A stretch of DNA of 61,769 nt from Bacillota bacterium (GCA_024679955.1 JAILCQ010000024.1:1-61769), one strand, 5' to 3'; counted from the first letter of the stretch, positions 1 to 8,976 are shown. Notes: generated from the sequence alone by a model not told the origin. A program made the numbers and translations.

Positions 1-723
1 CTGCAGCAGCAGTTCCCCCACCGGCACGATGCGCAAGCCCCGGGACAAGGCGTATTCCACGATCACCGGCAACGCTTCGGCGGTATGCAAACCGTTGTTA
101 TGAAACAGAACGATATCGCCGGCGCTGAGCTTTTCCGTCACACGGCGGCAGATCTGTTCCGCGCTTAGATCCTGCCAATCCAAAGAATCCACGCTCCATT
201 GCACCGGCACATAGCCGCAGGCGTTGACCGTTTGTATCACCGAATCGTTATAATCGCCATAGGGCGGACGGAAAAGAGCGGGCCGGCAACCGGTGATTTC
301 CTCGATCAGCGCCGCGTTCTCCGCCAATTCCTCCGTCATTTGCGATGGGGACAATTGGCTGAAATGGGGATGAGAAGCCGAATGCAGGCCGATCTCATGG
401 CCGCGAGCGGCGATCTGTTTGGCCATTTCCGGATACTGCTCCAGCCAGATGTTTACCAGAAAAAAGGTGGTTTTGAATTGATAGGCGTCGCAGATATCCA
501 GGATATGCTCCGTATATTCTGCGCCCCAGCTGGCGTCAAAACTGAAGGCCACCGCCGGCAACTGGGTATCCACCTCGTATATGGGCAGCAGCTTATGACC
601 GGCCATGGCTTGGGAAAGCCAATGGGCCTGGGCAAATTGCCAAACAACAAAAAACGCTAACACCAGGCCGGCCGCAAGACAAAGCAGACGGCCAAGCCGC
701 TTGTTTACATAAAAAATCCGCAT
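1..723 (-). CDS. PdaB-like polysaccharide deacetylase, 3' end outside the window
   Basis: This is the first 241 codons of a reading frame that runs off the left edge without a stop. An N-terminal membrane anchor (about residues 10-28) is followed by a NodB-type carbohydrate esterase domain. Visible motifs are SFDASWG (motif 1), HSASH (the HxxxH metal site), RPPYGDYN, and a late GDIVLFHNN segment. In the first motif the second Asp of the usual TFDDG is replaced, as in the sporulation PdaB/YlxY branch rather than in classical chitin deacetylases. Family knowledge suggests a membrane-anchored enzyme acting on spore or cell-wall glycan; whether it deacetylates is unknown given the altered motif. 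The ATG at 721-723 opens the transmembrane segment directly. It is divergent from the SLH gene to its right. Confidence 0.85.
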   Translation of the reverse strand, partial: MRIFYVNKRLGRLLCLAAGLVLAFFVVWQFAQAHWLSQAMAGHKLLPIYEVDTQLPAVAFSFDASWGAEYTEHILDICDAYQFKTTFFLVNIWLEQYPEMAKQIAARGHEIGLHSASHPHFSQLSPSQMTEELAENAALIEEITGCRPALFRPPYGDYNDSVIQTVNACGYVPVQWSVDSLDWQDLSAEQICRRVTEKLSAGDIVLFHNNGLHTAEALPVIVEYALSRGLRIVPVGELLLQ

Positions 724-951
724 AATTCCCCCGTTTCCCGACCGCCGGCCTATGCGCCGGCGCCAGCGTCGCCTGGTATCCTGATAGTATCTATGCCCGG
801 GCCCCGCCGCTTATGTTCGTATATATTAACAAAAAGCGGCCGTGAAAAAGCAGGCGCGCATAAGCAAGCCTACATATTTAAGGAGGCCGTTTCGCCAAAG
901 ACGGCGGCAGCCGCTCACTGGAATCCTTAGATTACGAAAAACATTAGATTA

Positions 952-980
952 TTGAAATAGCTACAGATATAAAGTATAAT
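952..980 (+). promoter_or_regulatory. sigma-A-type promoter of the SLH protein gene
   Basis: TTGAAA at 952-957 and TATAAT at 975-980 are separated by 17 bases, about 40 bases before the ATG at 1019. Sequence match only; no transcript data. Confidence 0.75.
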
Positions 981-1018
981 TACTGACAACATACAAACAA
1001 ATACAAAGGAGTGATGTT

Positions 1019-3409
1019 ATGCAAACGAGTAGCAAAGCGACCCGCCATGGACGGCGTTTCCTGATCCTGCCCCTGGCCCTGCTGGCGGCTTTGATCCTGC
1101 CGGCCCTGTTCAGCGCCGCGGCCTATGCCGACGATGGACCGGTCATCACCGTACAGCCCAAGGACGCCCAGGTCAACTATCCCGACGGCGCCACCTTCCA
1201 TGTGGAAGTGGCCGCCCCGGAGCAAGTGGCCTCCTGGCAGTGGGTCGCCTCCGACGGCAACAGCGAATTTGACCTGGACGGCGTTTCCGCCACCACCGAT
1301 ACCCTGGTCATCCCCAGCACCATGCAGGATGATCCGGATATGTTCTACTGCTGCGTCATCACGGACAAGGCGGGCAAAAGCGCCGTTTCCGATCCGGTAC
1401 GTCTCCATATCCTGAATCCCATGGAGGACAAGACCGTATTATACGTAGGCGACTACGCATTGGAACCCGGCGAAAAGCTGGATATCTCCAAAACGCCCTT
1501 GGGCAAAGGTACGGTCAGCTTTGCCGCAGACGGCGTGAACATCACCCTGGACAGCGTACAGATCAACAGCAGCGGTATGACCTACGGCTCCGGCTTGACC
1601 CCATCCTTCGGTCTGTACCTGGTTCGCCGCCACAGCCCCATACAGAAGTACTATCTCCATTTCCGCGGCGACTGCCTGATCGACGACACCTTCTACGACC
1701 CGGAATACAATGCCGCCGGCGTGGCCGTCAATTCCTTCTTCGCCTGCAAAGGCAATGAAGAAGTGCCCACCGTTGTCATTGACGGCGACGGCAAACTCAC
1801 GGTCAAAGGCGGCACCAATCAAATCTACAGCGACGGCAATATCGAGCTGGCGGCCGATATCGTCACCGGCGTCAACGGCGATTACTTCAACGACGGTATC
1901 CGCTGCAATGATCTGACCGTCGATGACGGCGTCAAGGTCAAGCTCCGGGTAAACGGTACCGCCGTTCATACGGAAGGCGACCTTTGCCTGAACGAAGGCG
2001 CGACCCTGGAGGCGGAATCCAGTTCGCCCCATGTGTCTGTGGGCCCCACCGCCAAGAACATACTGTTCATCGTGGGCGACGTCAAGGCCAAGAATGCCAA
2101 GCTCCATCTTAAAGGTTGGGCCGACCCGGCTAATTTCGTTCCCTACAACGCATACGTAGGCGTCATGTCCGGTATTTCTTTGGCCGGCGGGGGCAGCGTC
2201 ATCGCGGAAGGCGCCGCCATCTCCGTGGAACTCAGCGCCAAACATGCCGACGAGCCTTATGCCATGAATTTTTACGGCATTTCCGGCGACGGCGAAGACA
2301 ACGACGTCATCCTGACCCAGGGTGCAACCCTTGACGTCCGCATCAACGCGCCGGAAGTGACCAATGCGGGCGGCGTAAGCATCCCCGGCTTCTTTGACGT
2401 GGAGGACGGCAGCCGGGTGGACATCGATATCCTGGCCGCCGGCGAAGTCTTGGCCGCCGAGGCAGATCGTAAACTGGCTGTGGCCGATTCCATCGTGGAG
2501 TCTAAAACCAAATCCGCCGACGGCGGGCTCACCTTGGGCCTGGTCTGCGGCGAAGCCTACATCAGCCTGAACGAAACCGGTTCCAGCCTGCACAGCGTAG
2601 CCAAAGACGGCGTCGCCTTTGCCGCCGGACAGCCCGGCGATGAAGAGACCGTAAAATACATAGACGGCTATCAAGCGAAATGGATCGAACTGGCGGGATT
2701 GACCCGCTGCGTCGATCCGGAAAACGCCGAGATCAATCTTTACGGCATCCCCGGCTACGGCTCGGTCATCCGGGCGGAGACCTTCTTTGGCAGCGATAAG
2801 AGCAAGCCCGCCGCCGAGGTGTTGCTGACCGCCGATATCCTGACCCCCCCTGTCGTCAAACCTGCTTTTGTTGACGTAAACGCCGGGGATTGGTTCTATG
2901 AACCCGTAGAGTGGGCCGTGAAGAAAGGCATCATCAAAGGCACGGACGAGACCCATTTCTCCCCCCATCAGCTGTGCAGCAGAGCCCAGCTGGCGACCCT
3001 GCTGTGGCGGGCGGCAGGCTGCCCCGCGGCCAAGGCCGATTGCAAGGCATTCACCGATGTCGACGTCAACGCCTATTACTATCCAGCTTTGAACTGGGCT
3101 TATGAAGAAAATATCATCAAGGGTCTTAGCCCCGTAAGTTTCGGCCCCAACGCCTCCATCACCCGGGAACAGCTAGCTGCCTTCCTTTACCGCTACGCGC
3201 AGAGCAAGGGGCAGGGCTTTACGGGGCTGTGGAGCTTCAAGCTGGATTTCACCGACGCGGATAAGGTAAGCGAATGGGCGGTGGAACCCATAAGCTGGTG
3301 CGTGATGAACGGGATCATCACCGGCGTGGGCGATAAGCGCCTGGCCCCCCAAGGCGTGGCAACCAGAGCCCAGGTGACGACCATGCTCTACCGTTTCTTC
3401 AATCAATAA
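1019..3409 (+). CDS. Secreted S-layer-homology (SLH) surface protein with Ig-like N-terminus
   Basis: This 796-residue protein starts at an ATG behind AAAGGAG. A signal peptide (residues 1-38, ending near AAAYADD) is followed by an Ig-like domain at about 39-132 containing WQW and a FYCCVITD strand. A long central region of repetitive beta-strand character (about 140-600) lacks a motif I can name. Three SLH domains close the protein (about 613-667, 678-735 and 742-796), with repeats of the form FxDV-W-W-A-ITG-FxP-TRAQ. SLH domains bind pyruvylated secondary cell-wall polysaccharide, so the protein is probably displayed on the cell surface. The pyruvyl-transferase-like gene at 5689-8043 is a possible functional partner, which is an inference. 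Confidence 0.88.
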   Translation: MQTSSKATRHGRRFLILPLALLAALILPALFSAAAYADDGPVITVQPKDAQVNYPDGATFHVEVAAPEQVASWQWVASDGNSEFDLDGVSATTDTLVIPSTMQDDPDMFYCCVITDKAGKSAVSDPVRLHILNPMEDKTVLYVGDYALEPGEKLDISKTPLGKGTVSFAADGVNITLDSVQINSSGMTYGSGLTPSFGLYLVRRHSPIQKYYLHFRGDCLIDDTFYDPEYNAAGVAVNSFFACKGNEEVPTVVIDGDGKLTVKGGTNQIYSDGNIELAADIVTGVNGDYFNDGIRCNDLTVDDGVKVKLRVNGTAVHTEGDLCLNEGATLEAESSSPHVSVGPTAKNILFIVGDVKAKNAKLHLKGWADPANFVPYNAYVGVMSGISLAGGGSVIAEGAAISVELSAKHADEPYAMNFYGISGDGEDNDVILTQGATLDVRINAPEVTNAGGVSIPGFFDVEDGSRVDIDILAAGEVLAAEADRKLAVADSIVESKTKSADGGLTLGLVCGEAYISLNETGSSLHSVAKDGVAFAAGQPGDEETVKYIDGYQAKWIELAGLTRCVDPENAEINLYGIPGYGSVIRAETFFGSDKSKPAAEVLLTADILTPPVVKPAFVDVNAGDWFYEPVEWAVKKGIIKGTDETHFSPHQLCSRAQLATLLWRAAGCPAAKADCKAFTDVDVNAYYYPALNWAYEENIIKGLSPVSFGPNASITREQLAAFLYRYAQSKGQGFTGLWSFKLDFTDADKVSEWAVEPISWCVMNGIITGVGDKRLAPQGVATRAQVTTMLYRFFNQ

Positions 3410-3460
3410 ACAAGAAACGCCGGCAACACATCCCGGCAGTATGCGCCCAGACCCAACAGG

Positions 3461-3491
3461 GGCCGGACAAAATGTCCGGCCTCTGTTTTTT
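3461..3491 (+). terminator. Rho-independent terminator after the SLH gene
   Basis: Perfect 9-bp stem GGCCGGACA / TGTCCGGCC with an AAA loop, followed by TCTGTTTTTT. Confidence 0.9.
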
Positions 3492-3519
3492 CCGGCTTCC
3501 GCCGCACCGGCGTTTACGC

Positions 3520-3547
3520 ACAACCGCCGCCGCTTTGGCATACCATA
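3520..3547 (+). promoter_or_regulatory. Candidate sigma-K-type promoter
   Basis: AC at 3520-3521 (in CACA), a 17-base spacer and CATACCATA at 3539-3547 fit the mother-cell sigma-K pattern mACm-N16/17-CATAnnnTA. The predicted start would lie about 25 bases before the ATG at 3579. The same -10 nonamer with the same spacing occurs upstream of the Cys-rich peptides near 52.2 kb. Confidence 0.5.
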
Positions 3548-3578
3548 CAACAAAGCTTTTTTTGTGAGGTGTTCTTGT

Positions 3579-4583
3579 ATGAACATTTTTGCTTCCTCGT
3601 GCCGCAACAACTGCAGAAGCAACAACGACGCCCGGGGCAACGGCAATGGCGGCTGTCAAACCCAGCCGGTCTGTCAACCGGTATGCCAGCCGGTTTGCCT
3701 TTGTGAGACCAGGCAGGAACAGGCGGAAAGCCAAACCACTGCCGCCTACACCCCCACCGTCACCTGCAAACCCACTATCACCTGCACCTATGACTGCACC
3801 TGCGAATGCGAATGCATTTCTCCGCCCTCCTCCGCCGTAGAGGCGGCGGCCACGGCGCAACCGCAGGATTGCTGTTATGCCCCTTGCCGGCCGGTATGCC
3901 GCTGCCGGGAAGACCGCTGTGAAAACGATCCAGCGTATTGCCATGCAAACCGGCATGGCAATGGCCAGGACAACCGCGGAGAACAGGCCGTCCGGCCGCA
4001 AAAGCCGGTGCGCGTCAAAGCCATGCTGCAAAGTGTGTTGGACAGCTGCTGTTCCACCAGCGATATCTGCCGGGATTTCACCCTGAATTACCCCGATATC
4101 TTCGATCCGGAGAAATTGGAGATCGGTTCCGTCATTCCTGTGGAAGTGGACGGCGATATTACCTATAAGGAAGTAGAACGAGAAAAAAACGACTGTTCCT
4201 GCGTCTCCTCGGTTCGTTTCCAAATCCCCATCCGTTTGTCCGCCCCCGGCTGCTGCCATTGCCGCGGCAACGACGTCACTCGGGTAATCAATATCGTTCG
4301 TTCCGCCAATTTGTGCTGTACCCGAGACAGCGTGGTCTTGACGCCCAACAGCAAGGTTTTGGCCATTTCCGCCATTGTCAGCGAAATCGAATGCCAATGC
4401 GTCAAGATCACCGTTTCCCTGCTGTTCCAATCCTGCATCCAGCAAACGGTGCTGCGGGAGTATATGTTTGACGCCGTCCCCGTCTGCGAGCACAGCAACT
4501 GCAACGACACTCGCAAGCTGAACGTGGACAATTGCGATCTCACCTGCGGCTGCGCCAATGAAAAAAGCTGCCCCTCCTGCTGA
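3579..4583 (+). CDS. Cysteine-rich protein, candidate spore coat/exosporium component
   Basis: I do not recognise a named family. The protein has 334 residues with about 40 cysteines (roughly 12%), in QPVC repeats, CECEC clusters and CC pairs. The first 140 residues are low complexity (Asn/Gly/Cys/Pro). The region after about 145 has a folded look with alternating strands, including VIPVEVDGDITY and SVVLTPNSKVLAISAIV. There is no signal peptide. The ATG at 3579 is preferred over upstream in-frame starts because GTGAGGTG lies just ahead and the sigma-K-like promoter ends at 3547. Cys richness, an apparently monocistronic gene and that promoter together suggest a coat or crust protein cross-linked by disulfides. 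This is inference, not homology. Confidence 0.6.
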   Translation: MNIFASSCRNNCRSNNDARGNGNGGCQTQPVCQPVCQPVCLCETRQEQAESQTTAAYTPTVTCKPTITCTYDCTCECECISPPSSAVEAAATAQPQDCCYAPCRPVCRCREDRCENDPAYCHANRHGNGQDNRGEQAVRPQKPVRVKAMLQSVLDSCCSTSDICRDFTLNYPDIFDPEKLEIGSVIPVEVDGDITYKEVEREKNDCSCVSSVRFQIPIRLSAPGCCHCRGNDVTRVINIVRSANLCCTRDSVVLTPNSKVLAISAIVSEIECQCVKITVSLLFQSCIQQTVLREYMFDAVPVCEHSNCNDTRKLNVDNCDLTCGCANEKSCPSC

Positions 4584-4670
4584 AAGCCCAAACGCTTGCC
4601 GGGCCGCCGGTCTTTTTCCGGGGCCCGGCCGGGCCTGTCCCGTGGTTTTCCTCAATCTGCGCCGTCCACG

Positions 4671-4697
4671 AAAAAACCCCCGGTTTAAAGCCGGGGG
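4671..4697 (-). terminator. Terminator of the zinc-ribbon gene
   Basis: 7-bp perfect stem CCCCCGG/CCGGGGG with the run of six A at 4671-4676 giving a U tract on the minus strand. Confidence 0.85.
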
Positions 4698-4737
4698 TTG
4701 GACGCTTGATCTTATGATCGAATGGGACGAAACAAAA

Positions 4738-5025
4738 TCAGACCTGTTCGCGGATCTTCTGATAGCAATCGCGGCAATATACAGGCCGGTCCTCGGTGGG
4801 TCTAAAAGGCACCTGCGTTTCGCAGCCGCATTCAGCGCAAATAACCGTGAACATTTCCCGTTCGCCGCGAGCGTTTCTTTGGCGTTTTCTGGCCAGACGG
4901 CACTCCGGGCAGCGGGCAGGATCGTTCTGGAAACCTTTTTCCGCATAAAACTCCTGTTCGGAGGCGGAAAATACAAATTCGCAGCCACATTCCTTGCAAG
5001 TTAAAGTTCTGTCTTCAAACGACAT
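4738..5025 (-). CDS. Small CxxC zinc-ribbon protein
   Basis: This 95-residue protein carries four CxxC knuckles: CKEC (about residue 10), CPEC (about 41), CAEC (about 65) and CRDC (about 86). They form two zinc ribbons. The first, with a FxFSASEQEFYAEKGF-type segment, matches the probable zinc-binding domain family of small proteins (CxxC-x-CxxC type) common in Bacillota and Chloroflexi. The start is the ATG at 5025 behind AAGGAGG; an upstream in-frame start has no ribosome site. The function is unknown: nucleic-acid binding or a chaperone-like role are both possible. Confidence 0.75.
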   Translation of the reverse strand: MSFEDRTLTCKECGCEFVFSASEQEFYAEKGFQNDPARCPECRLARKRQRNARGEREMFTVICAECGCETQVPFRPTEDRPVYCRDCYQKIREQV

Positions 5026-5235
5026 GCCGTATTCCTCCTTTTTCAAAATTCCTAATGTTTGAACCGTACAAAACCGAACACATCCGAACATCTAAAGGTC
5101 AAGGAGGAATGCCGGCCAGGAAAACAATAGGTAGTGGTATTATAACTTTAATTTTCCAAAAAAGCAATAGTTTATACGGCTTTTTCGCGAAAAAAAATAT
5201 ATTGGGGCAATTTATAAAAAAACGGCCGTTAGTTG

Positions 5236-5264
5236 TTGTCAACCGCTCATCCTCGTGGTATAAT
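5236..5264 (+). promoter_or_regulatory. Strong sigma-A promoter of the cold-shock gene
   Basis: TTGTCA at 5236-5241, 17-base spacer, TATAAT at 5259-5264. The 5' leader is short (about 28 bases), so the long cold-responsive leader of E. coli cspA is absent. Confidence 0.85.
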
Positions 5265-5298
5265 GTGTTCGCTCAATCAATTTTTTAGGAGGTAACAC

Positions 5299-5496
5299 AT
5301 GAACGGCAAAGTCAAATGGTTCAATGCGGAGAAGGGTTTCGGCTTCATCGAAAGAGAAGGCGGCGAGGACGTTTTCGTTCATTTTTCCGCTATCCAAGGT
5401 GAAGGCTTCAAGACTTTGGACGAAGGCCAAAGCGTATCTTTCGATATCGTGGAAGGCCCTCGCGGTCCGCAAGCTGCCAATGTCGTCAAAATGTAA
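5299..5496 (+). CDS. cspA: Cold-shock domain protein (CspA family)
   Basis: This 65-residue single cold-shock domain is full length for the family. The RNA-binding motifs KGFGFI (RNP1, residues about 13-18) and VFVHF (RNP2, about 27-31) are intact, as is the KWFN start. The role is as a single-stranded nucleic-acid chaperone that melts RNA secondary structure in the cytoplasm. The ATG is behind AGGAGG. The gene is monocistronic, with its own strong promoter and a shared terminator. Which csp paralogue it corresponds to cannot be said from sequence. Confidence 0.95.
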   Translation: MNGKVKWFNAEKGFGFIEREGGEDVFVHFSAIQGEGFKTLDEGQSVSFDIVEGPRGPQAANVVKM

Positions 5497-5585
5497 GGCA
5501 GAAACCTCTATCACGATACAGATCGAATCTTTATATAGATCACGTCTTATTGTTTTAGGTTAGCCCGCCCCGCCGGCAACGGTGG

Positions 5586-5625
5586 AAAAAGCTCAAAAAC
5601 CGGATAACGGTTTTTGAGCTTTTTG
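5586..5625. terminator. Bidirectional terminator between csp and the pyruvyl-transferase fusion
   Basis: Near-perfect 17-bp hairpin: AAAAAGCTCAAAAACCG pairs with CGGTTTTTGAGCTTTTT around a 5-base loop. It gives a U tract on both strands and serves the convergent genes on each side. Confidence 0.92.
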
Positions 5626-5688
5626 TTTGTCCATTATATATGACCGGGCAAACCCGAAAACAACCGGGCTTTTCCCAGCGCTTGCCGC

Positions 5689-8043
5689 TTATCGGAGTAT
5701 TCTGCGGGCAATAGACTTGGCTTGGCGCAGCGCTTTTTGCTTGGCGCTGGGCGGAGGAAACAGCTCGGCCGCCCATTGATCCAAAGATTGTTCGCTGTAA
5801 TGAGAAAAGAAACGTTCCCTGCCGTCGTGGGCGTTCACCGAACCGCTGATACAGGGATTGTATTTGCTCAACCCATCGGCGGGCACCGGATGGAAACGGC
5901 ATCTGTCTTTGACGCTATCCCAAAGCTCTTCCCCTTTGGGCGTATAAACCTGCACCAGGGAGCAGCCGGTATCGTCTTTGAATTCTTCGCTGTAATTGGC
6001 GACGCCCCAAAAATCGGCGATGGCCAGATCGGACACATTCTGCTCCCCGCGGGCGAAGCAATTGTAGCAGGAAGCCCGCAAAGAGACATTGCCCAAAAAC
6101 AGCTTCATATACGGGTCCTGGCTATGAGGAGAGCTGTAGGCCGTCCCCTGCTCGGCTTCGGCGGTGAAAGAGAAATTCTGCCAGCCCAGCGCTTTATCCC
6201 GGAAGGATATGGAAACCAGCTCCCCGTCCAGTTTTTCCCGCAATTCGTCTACGTATTGATCGAAAACCGCCGGGGAAGGCGCGCCGTGGCAGATGACGGA
6301 AACCAAGAACAAAAGCGGATGATCGCCGAATTTCCGGCGCATGGCCGCCGTTTGGCAGGGCGTGCCGCAAAACAGCGCCGGTCTTTGATTTTCGAGAGCC
6401 TCAGCTATCCCTTTATAGCAGCGGCTGATATCGCTTTGCACATATTTGGAGCCCCGCAGCAGGAACAGCTCTTCCTGCCAATCCACCATCATATGCCGCA
6501 CCTGAAAACTGTGATCCCAGGCCGCGCCGGCCACCACGCCCCCGCGATTGAGTATTTCTTCCGCCAACAGGGAAAACATGCCGCCGGAGGAGCTTACGGG
6601 CAGCAACGCCGGATCCAAAGCAGCCGCGGCAAAGCTGGGGGCCGGTTCCGTATGATTGCGCAATTTGGCGTTCACCGGGCACATCTCGGCGCAGAGGCCG
6701 CAATCCGTACATTTTTCCTCGTCGATTCTCGGATAAGCAAAGCCTTCCGGATTATTGCTCATATGGATACACTGCTGGGGACAGACCTCCGCGCACAAGC
6801 CGCAGCCGCAGCATAAAGCCACCGGCGTCAAACGCCGCCGGGGTTCCGGCGCCGGCAGGTCTTCTCCCTGCAACAGCAGACGCAAGGGAGCAAATGCCTC
6901 CCGGGCTTTTTCTTTATAGGGCTCCAATACCTGGGCGTAGCGTTCTTTTACCCATTCTTCCTTAGCCACCAGGTTTTGGAAGGCGGCGGTCAATTGGTTT
7001 TCTTCCCGGAAGCTCTGCACCGGCAAAACCCATTCCCGATAATCGCCGAACAGATCCGCGGCGATCCCCTTGGCTTTGATGGAATATCCCAATACCAGGG
7101 TGGGTACGGCGGAGGAATAGGCGGCGATGGAAGCATGGGTACGGGCGGCCACCAAAAAGCGCAACCGGCTGATCAAGCCCTTCAGTTGGCAGGCGTTTTG
7201 ATCTTCGATCACAAACACCCGCTCTTCTTCGCCGAAAGCAATATGCAAAAGCCGCAATACGTCCCGGTCGTCATTGCCCTTTTGCGTCACATGGGGGATC
7301 AAAGCCACTTGCCAGGGGGTCTTATCCAAAATATAGCGGATCAACGTCCGGCAATTTTCCATGGTGATACCCAGGCTGGACTCTTTTTTGAGGATCAATG
7401 GACTGATATTGATGCCCACTGCCTGTTCCGGCTGGAAGCCCGCCGGCAAAACCGGCTGATCCGCCGGCAATAAAAAGGCGGAATCCGGCGCATAGCGGCA
7501 ATTTTCCAAACCATGATCCAGCAAAGCCTGATAGGTAAAAGGCTCCCGGGCGGAAATATAATCGAACAAACGCAAATGCCGGGCCAATTCCCCCAACAAA
7601 TCCTTGGGTTCGATGGAGCTGCCCAACAGCACATAGTTTTTCCCCTGGCTTTTGATATAGCGATCCAAGCCGAAATAGCCCCGGCCCTTGTTGTAGCAAT
7701 AATTGTCGCCGCCAATGGCGATGACCAAATCGGCGCCGGCGATCATTTGCCGCAGCTCTTTGGTGATGGGCACTTTCGAGGCTTGCCCCGGCTTTACGGC
7801 CTGCTTCACATGGTAAGCGATATTGGTGGGAGAATATTTCCCCGGCAAACGGCGTAAACCGCATATGGTAAGATCCGGGATATCCGCCAAATACTTTTTA
7901 TCCTCCGGCGTATTATAGGAATACAGAACGATACGGCAATCTCCGTCGATCTGCCGGATTTGTTGGATAACCGTGCGGGCCAAGGCCTCACAGCCGTGAT
8001 TGGCGCTGCCGCCGTGCTGGCAAATGAGAATCTGTTTGCGCAT
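5689..8043 (-). CDS. Polysaccharide pyruvyl transferase fused to ferredoxin/FrhB-type oxidoreductase
   Basis: The 784-residue protein joins two families. Residues about 1-370 are a polysaccharide pyruvyl transferase-like (CsaB/WcaK type) domain with HGGSANHGCEAL at the start, IGGDNYCY and VAARTHASIAAY. About residues 410-460 hold two 4Fe-4S clusters (CCGCGLCAEVCP and CTDCGLCAEMCP). About 470-760 match the F420 hydrogenase/dehydrogenase beta-subunit (FrhB) family, with GTPCQTAAMRR and FADFWG-like segments. In glycan loci these two proteins are often neighbours. The ATG at 8043 follows GGAGG; the open frame extends further upstream without a ribosome site. A likely role is modifying a surface glycan, possibly the pyruvylated polymer SLH proteins bind. 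The substrate is unknown. Confidence 0.85.
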   Translation of the reverse strand: MRKQILICQHGGSANHGCEALARTVIQQIRQIDGDCRIVLYSYNTPEDKKYLADIPDLTICGLRRLPGKYSPTNIAYHVKQAVKPGQASKVPITKELRQMIAGADLVIAIGGDNYCYNKGRGYFGLDRYIKSQGKNYVLLGSSIEPKDLLGELARHLRLFDYISAREPFTYQALLDHGLENCRYAPDSAFLLPADQPVLPAGFQPEQAVGINISPLILKKESSLGITMENCRTLIRYILDKTPWQVALIPHVTQKGNDDRDVLRLLHIAFGEEERVFVIEDQNACQLKGLISRLRFLVAARTHASIAAYSSAVPTLVLGYSIKAKGIAADLFGDYREWVLPVQSFREENQLTAAFQNLVAKEEWVKERYAQVLEPYKEKAREAFAPLRLLLQGEDLPAPEPRRRLTPVALCCGCGLCAEVCPQQCIHMSNNPEGFAYPRIDEEKCTDCGLCAEMCPVNAKLRNHTEPAPSFAAAALDPALLPVSSSGGMFSLLAEEILNRGGVVAGAAWDHSFQVRHMMVDWQEELFLLRGSKYVQSDISRCYKGIAEALENQRPALFCGTPCQTAAMRRKFGDHPLLFLVSVICHGAPSPAVFDQYVDELREKLDGELVSISFRDKALGWQNFSFTAEAEQGTAYSSPHSQDPYMKLFLGNVSLRASCYNCFARGEQNVSDLAIADFWGVANYSEEFKDDTGCSLVQVYTPKGEELWDSVKDRCRFHPVPADGLSKYNPCISGSVNAHDGRERFFSHYSEQSLDQWAAELFPPPSAKQKALRQAKSIARRILR

Positions 8044-8136
8044 AGCCGCCTCCTCAAACATTTTTCCACCTATGTTAAGTATAGGCAAATCCGCCGCGAA
8101 AAGCAAATATAAAATAAAAATCCCATTGACGATGAC

Positions 8137-8170
8137 AAAAGCAGCGGAGCCGGTTTCCCCTCTCCGCTGC
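8137..8170 (-). terminator. Terminator of the lipoprotein gene
   Basis: 9-bp stem GCAGCGGAG/CTCCGCTGC followed on the minus strand by TTTTGTC. Confidence 0.8.
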
Positions 8171-8200
8171 TGCAGTCACATACGGTTGTATGGAACGATA

Positions 8201-8782
8201 CTATTGGGCGCTGCCGCCGGTTTCGGCCGCCGCGCCGCTATCGCCGTTTTGCGTATCGATTTTCGTTTCGCCGGTGATCAGTTTTTCCATCGCCTGCATA
8301 AGTAAATCCTTTTGGCCGTTTTTGACCATGAATACGCAATAGCAAGTATCGGTTTCCGCGTCATAGGCGTCGGCGATGCCGTATGTGGTCTCGGTGTCGC
8401 CCACCTTGTCGGTGTTATAACGCAAACGGGTATCCAGGCCGCAAACCTGTACCGTTTCATCATCGCTGAAGGTTTCATCGGCGCTGACGCCGGACAGGTT
8501 CTCCTGTTGGCCTTTGGCGACCCGCACCACATAATGATTGTCGTCCAGATAATAATCGCTTTGGGCGATGCTGCCTTCCGCGATATCATAGGTCGCCTTC
8601 TCCGTCCCATCCGGCGCAGTGGAGCCGGCTTCTTCGCTTACCGCGTCCGCGTCGCCGGTTTGCTGCGCATCGGATCCGGCTGCGTCTTCATCGCCGGTAC
8701 CGGCATCGGACGCACAGGCGCATAAAGCGCACATGGATACCAGAAGCAGTATACATAAAACGATCCATACCATTTTTTTCAT
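8201..8782 (-). CDS. Predicted lipoprotein of unknown function
   Basis: This 193-residue protein has a type II signal peptide: MKK, a hydrophobic stretch, and the lipobox LCAC with the acylated Cys near residue 23. An acidic, Ala/Asp/Glu-rich linker (about 25-65) precedes a compact domain (about 70-170) with alternating strands and a tail rich in Gly and Ala. No family is recognised. It is probably anchored on the outer face of the membrane. The ATG at 8782 follows GGGAGGTT. It is a single-gene unit with its own terminator. Confidence 0.7.
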   Translation of the reverse strand: MKKMVWIVLCILLLVSMCALCACASDAGTGDEDAAGSDAQQTGDADAVSEEAGSTAPDGTEKATYDIAEGSIAQSDYYLDDNHYVVRVAKGQQENLSGVSADETFSDDETVQVCGLDTRLRYNTDKVGDTETTYGIADAYDAETDTCYCVFMVKNGQKDLLMQAMEKLITGETKIDTQNGDSGAAAETGGSAQ

Positions 8783-8941
8783 ATTTCCAACCTCCCTACT
8801 TTACGGCGGGCTTGCCGCCGGATTCATGTTTATTATTACGGGCCTTTTTGATGTTTTCCTGTTGACCGGGTGAATTTTTTCCGAAAATAATACGGACCAG
8901 AATACACCGCAAACATACGGTCAAGCCCTGATTATGCTGGC

Positions 8942-8976
8942 AAAAACCGCCGCATCCCAAAGGAAACGGCGGTTTT
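8942..8976 (-). terminator. Terminator of the trkA-trkH operon
   Basis: 10-bp stem AAAACCGCCG/CGGCGGTTTT, with the U-rich arm on the minus strand. Confidence 0.85.

Noticed and set aside
1439-2968. 509-codon minus-strand frame opposite the SLH gene
   Set aside because: Antisense of a gene with signal peptide, SLH domains, promoter and terminator; no ribosome site of its own.
3399-4988. 529-codon minus-strand frame
   Set aside because: Covers the Cys-rich gene, a terminator and the zinc-ribbon gene on different strands; not coherent as a protein.
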